Origin: Euwallacea fornicatus
Taxonomy: Eukaryota; Arthropoda; Insecta; Coleoptera; Curculionidae
Direction: 5' to 3'
NCBI RefSeq assembly: GCF_040115645.1
Contig: NW_027096008.1
Coordinates: forward strand, 558,001-622,000
Length of the DNA: 64,000 bases
In this document: in pieces, positions 53,380-64,000 of the stretch
Numbering within the stretch: the stretch's first letter is position 1
How the letters are laid out: every line of letters starts with the position of its first letter
The notes under the pieces: generated by a model
Told to the model about the DNA's origin: nothing
Databases searched by the model: none
The model's input: only the letters and a program-made list of their open reading frames with translations
Made by a program: the position numbers and the translations under genes

Positions 53380-54715
53380 GGCAAATGTGGACCAAATTTG
53401 TTAAACAAAGTGTCAAATGAATCAGCTCGACAAGGTTATGAAGATGTCACAACACATCATGATTACCTCTTGTTGAACTTCCAAGAAAAATAGTACTTTA
53501 TGTGCTCAAACACACATATTTTGTGACTTTTCAAACTCTGAAGCTCGATAACTTTGGAAAATGTGGACCAAATTTGTTACACAAAGTGTCAAAGTAATCA
53601 CCTCAACGTGATTTTGAAGATGTCACAACACATCATGATTGCATCTTGTTGAATTTCCAAGAAAAATAGTACTTTATGTGCTCAAACACACAACTTTTGT
53701 GACTTTTCCAATTTTGAAGCTCGATAACATTGGCAAATGTGGACCAAATTTGTTAAACAAAGTGTCAAATTAATCAGCTCGACGAGATTTTGCAGATGTC
53801 ACAACAAATCATGATTGCATCTTGTTGAATTTCCAAGAAAAATAGTACTTTATGTGCTCAAACACACATATTTTGTGACTTTTCAAACTTTGAAGCTCGA
53901 TAACTTTGGCAAATGTGGACCAAATTTGTTAACCAAAGTGTCAAATTAATCAGCTCGACGAGATTTTGAAGATGTCACAACACATCATGATTGCATCTTG
54001 TTGAATTTCCAAGAAAAATAGTACTTTATGTGCTCAAACACACAACTTTTGTGACTTTTCCAATTTTGAAGCTCGATAACTTTGGCAAATGTGGACCAAA
54101 TTTGTTAAACAAAGTGTCAAATTAATCAGCTCGACGCGATTTTGAAGATGTCACAACACATCATGATTGCATCTTGTTGAATTTCCAAGAAAAATAGTAC
54201 TTTATGTGCTCAAACACACAACTTTTGTGACTTTTCCAATTTTGAAGCTCGATAACTTTGGCAAATGTGGACCAAATTTGTTAACCAAAGTGTCAAATTA
54301 ATCAGCTCGACGAGATTTTGAAGATGTCACAACACATCAGAATTGCATCTTGTTGAACTTCCAAGAAAAATAGTACTTTATGTGCTCAAACACACATATT
54401 TTGTGACTTTTCAAACTTTGAAGCTCGATAACTTTGGCAAATGTGGACCAAATTTCTTAAACAAAGTGTCAAATTAATCAGCTCAACGAGATTTTGAAGA
54501 TGTCACAACACATCAGAATTGCATCTTGTTGAACTTCCAAGAAAAATAGTACTTTATGTGCTCAAACACACAACTTTTATGACTTTTCCAATTTTGAAGC
54601 TCGATAACTTTGGCAAATGTGGACCAAATTTGTTAAACAAAGTGTCAAATTAATCAGCTCGACGAGATTTTGAAGATGTCACAATACATCAGAATTGCAT
54701 CTTGTTGAATTTCCA
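53380..54715 (+). repeat. Zone V block F, copy 1
   Basis: Matches 57428-58763 at a shift of 4048 bp (23 monomers), covering the AACGTG unit and the CATCAGAATTGC cluster. One difference: GACGCGATTTTG near 54134 against GACGAGATTTTG near 58182. Confidence 0.78.
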
Positions 54716-55565
54716 AGAAAAATAGTACTTTATGTGCTCACACACACATATTTTGTGACTTTTCAAACTTTGAAGCTCGATAACTTCGGCAAATGTGGAC
54801 CAAATTTCTTAAACAAAGTGTCAAATTAATCAGCTCAACGAGATTTTGAAGATGTCACAACACATCAGAATTGCATCTTGTTGAACTTCCAAGAAAAATA
54901 GTACTTTATGTGCTCAAACACACATATTTTGTGACTTTTCAAACTTTGAAGCTCGATAACTTTGGCAAATGTGGACCAAATTTGTTAAACAAAGTGTCAA
55001 ATTAATCAGCTCGACGAGATCGTTAAAATGACACAACACACCATGATTACATCTTGTTGAACTTCCAAGAAAAATAGTACTTTATGTGCTCAAACACACA
55101 ACTTTTGTGACTTTTCAAACTTTGAAGCTCGATAACTTCGGCAAATGTGGACCAAATTTCTTAAACAAAGTGTCAAAGTAATCACCTCAACGAGATTTTG
55201 AAGATGTCACAACAAATCATGATTGCATCTTGTTGAACTTCCAAGAAAAATAGTACTTTATGTGCTCAAACACACATATTTTGTGACTTTTCAAACTTTG
55301 AAGCTCGATAACTTTGGCAAATGTGGACCACATTTGTTAAACAAAGTGTCAAATTAATCAGCTCGACGAGATCGTTAAAATGACACAACACACCATGATT
55401 ACATCTTGTTGAACTTCCAAGAAAAATAGTACTTTATGTGCTCAAACACACAACTTTTGTGACTTTTCAAACTTTGAAGCTCGATAGCTTCGGCAAATGA
55501 AGACCAAATTTGTTAAACAAAGTGTCAAATTAATCAGCTCGACGAGATTTTGAAGATGTCACAAC

Positions 55566-57426
55566 ACATCATGATTGCATCTTGTTGAATTTCCAAGAAA
55601 AATAGTACTTTATGTGCTCAAACACACAACTTTTGTGACTTTTCCAATTTTGAAGCTCGATAACTTTGGCAAATGTGGACCAAATTTGTTAACCAAAGTG
55701 TCAAATTAATCAGCTCGACGAGATCTTTAAAATGACACAACAATTCATGATTGCATCTTGTTGAATTTCCAAGAAAAATAGTACTTTATGTGCTCAAACA
55801 CACAACTTTTGTGACTTTTCCAATTTTGAAGCTCGATAACTTTGGCAAATGTGGACCAAATTTGTTAAACAAAGTGTCAAATGAATCAGCTCGACAAGGT
55901 TATGAAGATGTCACAACACATCATGATTACCTCTTGTTGAACTTCCAAGAAAAATAGTACTTTATGTGCTCAAACACACATATTTTGTGACTTTTCAAAC
56001 TCTGAAGCTCGATAACTTTGGAAAATGTGGACCAAATTTGTTACACAAAGTGTCAAAGTAATCACCTCAACGTGATTTTGAAGATGTCACAACACATCAT
56101 GACTACATCTTGTTGAACTTCCAAGAAAAATAGTACTTTATGTGCTCAAACACACAACTTTTGTGACTTTTCAAACTTTGAAGCTCGATAACTTCGGCAA
56201 ATGTGGACCAAATTTCTTAAACAAAGTGTCAAATTAATTAGCTCGACGAGATTTTGAATATGTCACAACACATCATGATTGCATCTTGTTGAATTTCCAA
56301 GAAAAATAGTACTTTATGTGCTCAAACACACAACTTTTGTGACTTTTCCAATTTTGAAGCTCGATAACATTGGCAAATGTGGACCAAATTTGTTAAACAA
56401 AGTGTCAAATTAATCAGCTCGACGAGATTTTGCAGATGTCACAACAAATCATGATTGCATCTTGTTGAATTTCCAAGAAAAATAGTACTTTATGTGCTCA
56501 AACACACATATTTTGTGACTTTTCAAACTTTGAAGCTCGATAACTTTGGCAAATGTGGACCAAATTTGTTAACCAAAGTGTCAAATTAATCAGCTCGACG
56601 AGATTTTGAAGATGTCACAACACATCATGATTGCATCTTGTTGAATTTCCAAGAAAAATAGTACTTTATGTGCTCAAACACACAACTTTTGTGACTTTTC
56701 CAATTTTGAAGCTCGATAACTTTGGCAAATGTGGACCAAATTTGTTAAACAAAGTGTCAAATTAATCAGCTCGACGAGATTTTGAAGATGTCACAACAAA
56801 TCATGATTGCATCTTGTTGAATTTCCAAGAAAAATAGTACTTTATGTGCTCAAACACACAACTTTTGTGACTTTTCCAATTTTGAAGCTCGATAACATTG
56901 GCAAATGTGGACCAAATTTTTTAAACAAAGTGTCAAATTAATCAGCTCGACGATATTTTGAAGATGTCACAACAAATCATGATTGCATCTTGTTGAATTT
57001 CCAAGAAAAATAGTACTTTATGTGCTCAAACACACATATTTTGTGACTTTTCAAACTTTGAAGCTCGATAACTTTGGCAAATGTGGACCAAATTTGTTAA
57101 ACAAAGTGTCAAATTAATCAGCTCGACAAGGTTATGAAGATGTCACAACACATCATGATTACCTCTTGTTGAACTTCCAAGAAAAATAGTACTTTATGTG
57201 CTCAAACACACAACTTTTGTGACTTTTCAAACTTTGAAGCTCGATAACTTCGGCAAATGTGGACCAAATTTCTTAAACAAAGTGTCAAAGTAATCACCTC
57301 AACGAGATTTTGAAGATGTCACAACAAATCATGATTGCATCTTGTTGAATTTCCAAGAAAAATAGTACTTTATGTGCTCAAACACACATATTTTGTGACT
57401 TTTCAAACTTTGAAGCTCGATAACTT
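55566..57426 (+). repeat. Zone V block E, copy 2
   Basis: Second copy of 50990-52850. Its left part was copied again: 55601-56766 matches 60705-61870 at a shift of 5104 bp (29 monomers), with one difference, CACACAACTTTTG near 56155 against CACAAATTTTG near 61257. Confidence 0.78.
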
Positions 57427-57427
57427 T

Positions 57428-58763
57428 GGCAAATGTGGACCAAATTTGTTAAACAAAGTGTCAAATGAATCAGCTCGACAAGGTTATGAAGATGTCACAA
57501 CACATCATGATTACCTCTTGTTGAACTTCCAAGAAAAATAGTACTTTATGTGCTCAAACACACATATTTTGTGACTTTTCAAACTCTGAAGCTCGATAAC
57601 TTTGGAAAATGTGGACCAAATTTGTTACACAAAGTGTCAAAGTAATCACCTCAACGTGATTTTGAAGATGTCACAACACATCATGATTGCATCTTGTTGA
57701 ATTTCCAAGAAAAATAGTACTTTATGTGCTCAAACACACAACTTTTGTGACTTTTCCAATTTTGAAGCTCGATAACATTGGCAAATGTGGACCAAATTTG
57801 TTAAACAAAGTGTCAAATTAATCAGCTCGACGAGATTTTGCAGATGTCACAACAAATCATGATTGCATCTTGTTGAATTTCCAAGAAAAATAGTACTTTA
57901 TGTGCTCAAACACACATATTTTGTGACTTTTCAAACTTTGAAGCTCGATAACTTTGGCAAATGTGGACCAAATTTGTTAACCAAAGTGTCAAATTAATCA
58001 GCTCGACGAGATTTTGAAGATGTCACAACACATCATGATTGCATCTTGTTGAATTTCCAAGAAAAATAGTACTTTATGTGCTCAAACACACAACTTTTGT
58101 GACTTTTCCAATTTTGAAGCTCGATAACTTTGGCAAATGTGGACCAAATTTGTTAAACAAAGTGTCAAATTAATCAGCTCGACGAGATTTTGAAGATGTC
58201 ACAACACATCATGATTGTATCTTGTTGAATTTCCAAGAAAAATAGTACTTTATGTGCTCAAACACACAACTTTTGTGACTTTTCCAATTTTGAAGCTCGA
58301 TAACTTTGGCAAATGTGGACCAAATTTGTTAACCAAAGTGTCAAATTAATCAGCTCGACGAGATTTTGAAGATGTCACAACACATCAGAATTGCATCTTG
58401 TTGAACTTCCAAGAAAAATAGTACTTTATGTGCTCAAACACACATATTTTGTGACTTTTCAAACTTTGAAGCTCGATAACTTTGGCAAATGTGGACCAAA
58501 TTTCTTAAACAAAGTGTCAAATTAATCAGCTCAACGAGATTTTGAAGATGTCACAACACATCAGAATTGCATCTTGTTGAACTTCCAAGAAAAATAGTAC
58601 TTTATGTGCTCAAACACACAACTTTTATGACTTTTCCAATTTTGAAGCTCGATAACTTTGGCAAATGTGGACCAAATTTGTTAAACAAAGTGTCAAATTA
58701 ATCAGCTCGACGAGATTTTGAAGATGTCACAATACATCAGAATTGCATCTTGTTGAACTTCCA
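57428..58763 (+). repeat. Zone V block F, copy 2
   Basis: Second copy of 53380-54715. Just beyond it, the monomer with CTTTTATGACTTTTCC is present twice in a row (58625 and 58801), a single-monomer tandem duplication not seen in copy 1. Confidence 0.75.
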
Positions 58764-59829
58764 AGAAAAATAGTACTTTATGTGCTCAAACACACAACTT
58801 TTATGACTTTTCCAATTTTGAAGCTCGATAACTTTGGCAAATGTGGACCAAATTTGTTAAACAAAGTGTCAAATTAATCAGCTCGACGAGATTTTGAAGA
58901 TGTCACAATACATCATGATTGCATCTTGTTGAATTTCCAAGAAAAATAGTACTTTATGTGCTCACACACACATATTTTGTGACTTTTCAAACTTTGAAGC
59001 TCGATAACTTCGGCAAATGTGGACCAAATTTCTTAAACAAAGTGTCAAATTAATCAGCTCAACGAGATTTTGAAGATGTCACAACACATCAGAATTGCAT
59101 CTTGTTGAACTTCCAAGAAAAATAGTACTTTATGTGCTCAAACACACATATTTTGTGACTTTTCAAACTTTGAAGCTCGATAACTTTGGCAAATGTGGAC
59201 CAAATTTGTTAAACAAAGTGTCAAATTAATCAGCTCGACGAGATCGTTAAAATGACACAACACACCATGATTACATCTTGTTGAACTTCCAAGAAAAATA
59301 GTACTTTATGTGCTCAAACACACAACTTTTGTGACTTTTCCAATTTTGAAGCTCGATAACTTTGGCAAATGTGGACCAAATTTGTTAAACAAAGTGTCAA
59401 ATGAATCAGCTCGACAAGGTTATGAAGATGTCACAACACATCATGATTACCTCTTGTTGAACTTCCAAGAAAAATAGTACTTTATGTGCTCAAACACACA
59501 TATTTTGTGACTTTTCAAACTCTGAAGCTCGATAACTTTGGCAAATGTGGACCAAATTTGTTACACAAAGTGTCAAAGTAATCACCTCGACGAGATCGTT
59601 AAAATGACACAACACACCATGATTACATCTTGTTGAACTTCCAAGAAAAATAGTACTTTATGTGCTCAAACACACAACTTTTGTGACTTTTCAAACTTTG
59701 AAGCTCGATAGCTTCGGCAAATGAAGACCAAATTTGTTAAACAAAGTGTCAAATTAATCAGCTCGACGAGATTTTGAAGATGTCACAACACATCATGATT
59801 GCATCTTGTTGAATTTCCAAGAAAAATAG

Positions 59830-60175
59830 TACTTTATGTGCTCAAACACACAACTTTTGTGACTTTTCCAATTTTGAAGCTCGATAACATTGGCAAATGT
59901 GGACCAAATTTTTTAAACAAAGTGTCAAATTAATCAGCTCGACGATATTTTGAAGATGTCACAACAAATCATGATTGCATCTTGTTGAATTTCCAAGAAA
60001 AATAGTACTTTATGTGCTCAAACACACAACTTTTGTGACTTTTCCAATTTTGAAGCTCGATAACATTGGCAAATGTGGACCAAATTTTTTAAACAAAGTG
60101 TCAAATTAATCAGCTCGACGATATTTTGAAGATGTCACAACAAATCATGATTGCATCTTGTTGAATTTCCAAGAA
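59830..60175 (+). repeat. Single-monomer tandem duplication
   Basis: Two adjacent units both carry ACATTGGC, the rare T-run AAATTTTTTAAAC and GACGATATTTTG, 176 bp apart. In other copies of this context (near 44070, 48640, 52340 and 56920) the unit occurs once. This is a clear recent one-monomer slip or unequal exchange. Confidence 0.85.
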
Positions 60176-60869
60176 AAATAGTACTTTATGTGCTCAAACA
60201 CACATATTTTGTGACTTTTCAAACTTTGAAGCTCGATAACTTTGGCAAATGTGGACCAAATTTGTTAAACAAAGTGTCAAATTAATCAGCTCGACAAGGT
60301 TATGAAGATGTCACAACACATCATGATTACCTCTTGTTGAACTTCCAAGAAAAATAGTACTTTATGTGCTCAAACACACAACTTTTGTGACTTTTCAAAC
60401 TTTGAAGCTCGATAACTTCGGCAAATGTGGACCAAATTTCTTAAACAAAGTGTCAAAGTAATCACCTCAACGAGATTTTGAAGATGTCACAACAAATCAT
60501 GATTGCATCTTGTTGAACTTCCAAGAAAAATAGTACTTTATGTGCTCAAACACACATATTTTGTGACTTTTCAAACTTTGAAGCTCGATAACTTTGGCAA
60601 ATGTGGACCAAATTTGTTAAACAAAGTGTCAAATTAATCAGCTCGACGAGATCGTTAAAATGACACAACACACCATGATTACATCTTGTTGAACTTCCAA
60701 GAAAAATAGTACTTTATGTGCTCAAACACACAACTTTTGTGACTTTTCCAATTTTGAAGCTCGATAACTTTGGCAAATGTGGACCAAATTTGTTAACCAA
60801 AGTGTCAAATTAATCAGCTCGACGAGATCTTTAAAATGACACAACAATTCATGATTGCATCTTGTTGAA

Positions 60870-63187
60870 TTTCCAAGAAAAATAGTACTTTATGTGCTCA
60901 AACACACAACTTTTGTGACTTTTCCAATTTTGAAGCTCGATAACTTTGGCAAATGTGGACCAAATTTGTTAAACAAAGTGTCAAATGAATCAGCTCGACA
61001 AGGTTATGAAGATGTCACAACACATCATGATTACCTCTTGTTGAACTTCCAAGAAAAATAGTACTTTATGTGCTCAAACACACATATTTTGTGACTTTTC
61101 AAACTCTGAAGCTCGATAACTTTGGAAAATGTGGACCAAATTTGTTACACAAAGTGTCAAAGTAATCACCTCAACGTGATTTTGAAGATGTCACAACACA
61201 TCATGACTACATCTTGTTGAACTTCCAAGAAAAATAGTACTTTATGTGCTCAAACACACAAATTTTGTGACTTTTCAAACTTTGAAGCTCGATAACTTCG
61301 GCAAATGTGGACCAAATTTCTTAAACAAAGTGTCAAATTAATTAGCTCGACGAGATTTTGAATATGTCACAACACATCATGATTGCATCTTGTTGAATTT
61401 CCAAGAAAAATAGTACTTTATGTGCTCAAACACACAACTTTTGTGACTTTTCCAATTTTGAAGCTCGATAACATTGGCAAATGTGGACCAAATTTGTTAA
61501 ACAAAGTGTCAAATTAATCAGCTCGACGAGATTTTGCAGATGTCACAACAAATCATGATTGCATCTTGTTGAATTTCCAAGAAAAATAGTACTTTATGTG
61601 CTCAAACACACATATTTTGTGACTTTTCAAACTTTGAAGCTCGATAACTTTGGCAAATGTGGACCAAATTTGTTAACCAAAGTGTCAAATTAATCAGCTC
61701 GACGAGATTTTGAAGATGTCACAACACATCATGATTGCATCTTGTTGAATTTCCAAGAAAAATAGTACTTTATGTGCTCAAACACACAACTTTTGTGACT
61801 TTTCCAATTTTGAAGCTCGATAACTTTGGCAAATGTGGACCAAATTTGTTAAACAAAGTGTCAAATTAATCAGCTCGACAAGGTTATGAAGATGTCACAA
61901 CACATCATGATTACCTCTTGTTGAACTTCCAAGAAAAATAGTACTTTATGTGCTCAAACACACATATTTTGTGACTTTTCAAACTCTGAAGCTCGATAAC
62001 TTTGGAAAATGTGGACCAAATTTGTTACACAAAGTGTCAAAGTAATCACCTCAACGTGATTTTGAAGATGTCACAACACATCATGACTACATCTTGTTGA
62101 ACTTCCAAGAAAAATAGTACTTTATGTGCTCAAACACACAACTTTTGTGACTTTTCAAACTTTGAAGCTCGATAACTTCGGCAAATGTGGACCAAATTTC
62201 TTAAACAAAGTGTCAAATTAATTAGCTCGACGAGATTTTGAATATGTCACAACACATCATGATTGCATCTTGTTGAATTTCCAAGAAAAATAGTACTTTA
62301 TGTGCTCAAACACACAACTTTTGTGACTTTTCCAATTTTGAAGCTCGATAACATTGGCAAATGTGGACCAAATTTGTTAAACAAAGTGTCAAATTAATCA
62401 GCTCGACGAGATTTTGCAGATGTCACAACAAATCATGATTGCATCTTGTTGAATTTCCAAGAAAAATAGTACTTTATGTGCTCAAACACACATATTTTGT
62501 GACTTTTCAAACTTTGAAGCTCGATAACTTTGGCAAATGTGGACCAAATTTGTTAACCAAAGTGTCAAATTAATCAGCTCGACGAGATTTTGAAGATGTC
62601 ACAACACATCATGATTGCATCTTGTTGAATTTCCAAGAAAAATAGTACTTTATGTGCTCAAACACACAACTTTTGTGACTTTTCCAATTTTGAAGCTCGA
62701 TAACTTTGGCAAATGTGGACCAAATTTGTTAAACAAAGTGTCAAATTAATCAGCTCGACAAGGTTATGAAGATGTCACAACACATCATGATTACCTCTTG
62801 TTGAACTTCCAAGAAAAATAGTACTTTATGTGCTCAAACACACATATTTTGTGACTTTTCAAACTCTGAAGCTCGATAACTTTGGAAAATGTGGACCAAA
62901 TTTGTTACACAAAGTGTCAAAGTAATCACCTCAACGTGATTTTGAAGATGTCACAACACATCATGACTACATCTTGTTGAACTTCCAAGAAAAATAGTAC
63001 TTTATGTGCTCAAACACACAACTTTTGTGACTTTTCAAACTTTGAAGCTCGATAACTTCGGCAAATGTGGACCAAATTTCTTAAACAAAGTGTCAAATTA
63101 ATTAGCTCGACGAGATTTTGAATATGTCACAACACATCATGATTGCATCTTGTTGAATTTCCAAGAAAAATAGTACTTTATGTGCTC
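60870..63187 (+). repeat. 880-bp five-monomer HOR, about 2.6 copies
   Basis: Five different monomers repeat in order: (1) TTTGGC with AAGGTTATG; (2) class L with TTTGGAAAATG, CAACGTG and ATGACTAC; (3) CTTCGGC, TTCTTAAAC, TTAGCTCGAC, GAATATG; (4) ACATTGGC with GATTTTGCAGATG; (5) TTTGGC, GTTAACC, GATTTTGAAGATG. The AACGTG tag lies at 61173, 62053 and 62933, exactly 880 bp apart. A difference between copies is CAAATGAATCAG near 60983 against CAAATTAATCAG near 61863. The third copy stops near 63187 at a TCACACACAC unit. Confidence 0.88.
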
Positions 63188-64000
63188 ACACACACATATT
63201 TTGTGACTTTTCAAACTTTGAAGCTCGATAACTTCGGCAAATGTGGACCAAATTTCTTAAACAAAGTGTCAAATTAATCAGCTCAACGAGATTTTGAAGA
63301 TGTCACAACACATCAGAATTGCATCTTGTTGAACTTCCAAGAAAAATAGTACTTTATGTGCTCAAACACACATATTTTGTGACTTTTCAAACTTTGAAGC
63401 TCGATAACTTTGGCAAATGTGGACCAAATTTCTTAAACAAAGTGTCAAATTAATCAGCTCAACGAGATTTTGAAGATGTCACAACACATCAGAATTGCAT
63501 CTTGTTGAACTTCCAAGAAAAATAGTACTTTATGTGCTCAAACACACAACTTTTATGACTTTTCCAATTTTGAAGCTCGATAACTTTGGCAAATGTGGAC
63601 CAAATTTGTTAAACAAAGTGTCAAATTAATCAGCTCGACGAGATTTTGAAGATGTCACAATACATCAGAATTGCATCTTGTTGAACTTCCAAGAAAAATA
63701 GTACTTTATGTGCTCACACACACATATTTTGTGACTTTTCAAACTTTGAAGCTCGATAACTTCGGCAAATGTGGACCAAATTTCTTAAACAAAGTGTCAA
63801 ATTAATCAGCTCAACGAGATTTTGAAGATGTCACAACAAATCATGATTGCATCTTGTTGAATTTCCAAGAAAAATAGTACTTTATGTGCTCAAACACACA
63901 ACTTTTGTGACTTTTCCAATTTTGAAGCTCGATAACATTGGCAAATGTGGACCAAATTTGTTAAACAAAGTGTCAAATTAATCAGCTCGACGAGATTTTG

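Larger units (their letters stand above)
1..64000 (+). repeat. 176-bp satellite DNA array, whole window
   Basis: Head-to-tail tandem array filling the window with no interruption. The landmark GAAGCTCGAT recurs every 176 bp from 5 to 63924. I checked phase at about 20 points, and the only drift is a net +31 bp, explained by six +3 and thirteen +1 monomers. All copies run in one direction and no transposon, gene or unique spacer is seen. A monomer close to the nucleosome repeat length, organised in higher-order repeats, is typical of centromeric or pericentromeric satellites in eukaryotes. Placement at a centromere is inference only. I do not recognise the family; it does not resemble what I recall of human alpha satellite, the Arabidopsis 178-bp repeat or rice CentO. 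Plant origin is plausible but unproven. Confidence 0.99.
42870..64000 (+). repeat. Zone V: AAGGTTATG/GATCGTTAAAATG region
   Basis: About 120 monomers. After the last +1 unit at 46639 the phase is exactly 176 to the end. Diagnostic units are GATCGTTAAAATG (first at 42871), AACGTGATTTTG (49381, 51493, 53605, 56069, 57653, 61173, 62053, 62933), GATTTTGCAGATG, GACGATATTT and CATCAGAATTGC. Spacings of the AACGTG unit are 12, 12, 14, 9, 20, 5 and 5 monomers. CATCAGAATTGC units come in clusters starting near 50114, 54338, 58386 and 63314, which are 24, 23 and 28 monomers apart. Confidence 0.8.

Noticed and set aside
1..64000. CRISPR array
   Set aside because: The repetition is continuous 176-bp units differing by scattered substitutions. 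There are no short direct repeats separated by unique spacers and no cas genes.
1..64000. Telomeric or rDNA spacer repeat
   Set aside because: No telomere-type short repeat (TTTAGGG, TTAGGG or similar) tracts and no rRNA coding sequence occur; the unit length and composition fit a simple satellite.
1..64000. TTGGCA half sites (NFI-like) and CC(A/T)6 CArG-like stretches
   Set aside because: TTTGGCAAA and CCAATTTTGA or CCAAATTTGT are at best half or one-mismatch matches in an AT-rich repeat, expected by chance, and variable between monomer classes.
1..64000. Assignment to a named plant centromere satellite
   Set aside because: The sequence did not match any monomer I can recall with confidence, so naming a family or species would be a guess. 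A database search with one monomer would decide this.

Overview
The whole window is one uninterrupted tandem array of an AT-rich satellite DNA. The basic monomer is 176 bp (about 33.5% G+C in a representative unit), and every copy has the same orientation. Using the landmark GAAGCTCGAT, the first unit starts at 5 and the last at 63924. That gives 363 complete monomers, a 4-bp partial unit at the left end and a 77-bp partial unit at the right end. I found no gene, tRNA, rRNA, transposon, CRISPR array or unique sequence. The only open reading frames (68-87 codons) are stop-free accidents of the repeat. A homogeneous array of nucleosome-sized monomers with higher-order repeats (HORs) points to a eukaryotic centromeric or other heterochromatic satellite. 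Monomer length and base composition fit many plant satellites, but I do not recognise the family, so neither species nor centromere function is claimed.

The monomers are a mosaic of recurring variants that differ at about eight clustered positions. Five zones can be told apart. Zone I (1 to about 11.0 kb) has no length variants and carries a 27-monomer (4752 bp) long-range duplication. Zone II (about 11.0-15.6 kb) is a tandem duplication of a 14-monomer block into a 12-monomer block. Zone III (about 15.6-26.0 kb) is dominated by a 4937-bp tandem duplication (28 monomers plus three 3-bp insertions). Zone IV (about 26.0-42.9 kb) is a patchwork of 0.8-1.9 kb duplicated blocks at several shifts, including a 1057-bp HOR. 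Zone V (about 42.9-64.0 kb) carries 9-, 12-, 13-, 14- and 20-monomer spacings between diagnostic units and ends in an 880-bp five-monomer HOR.

Length changes are few and traceable. Six monomers carry an in-place GAT duplication (+3) and thirteen carry a +1 change; together they account for the whole net 31-bp drift from a strict 176-bp period over 64 kb. These variants work as lineage tags and show that blocks of many monomers were copied as units, with occasional same-register single-monomer replacement resembling gene conversion.

Within each monomer the most conserved stretch is a heat-shock-element-like array of alternating pentamers followed by an A-rich run. Two short dyads and, in some variants, a weak CENP-B-box resemblance are also present. 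These are pattern observations, not demonstrated binding sites.
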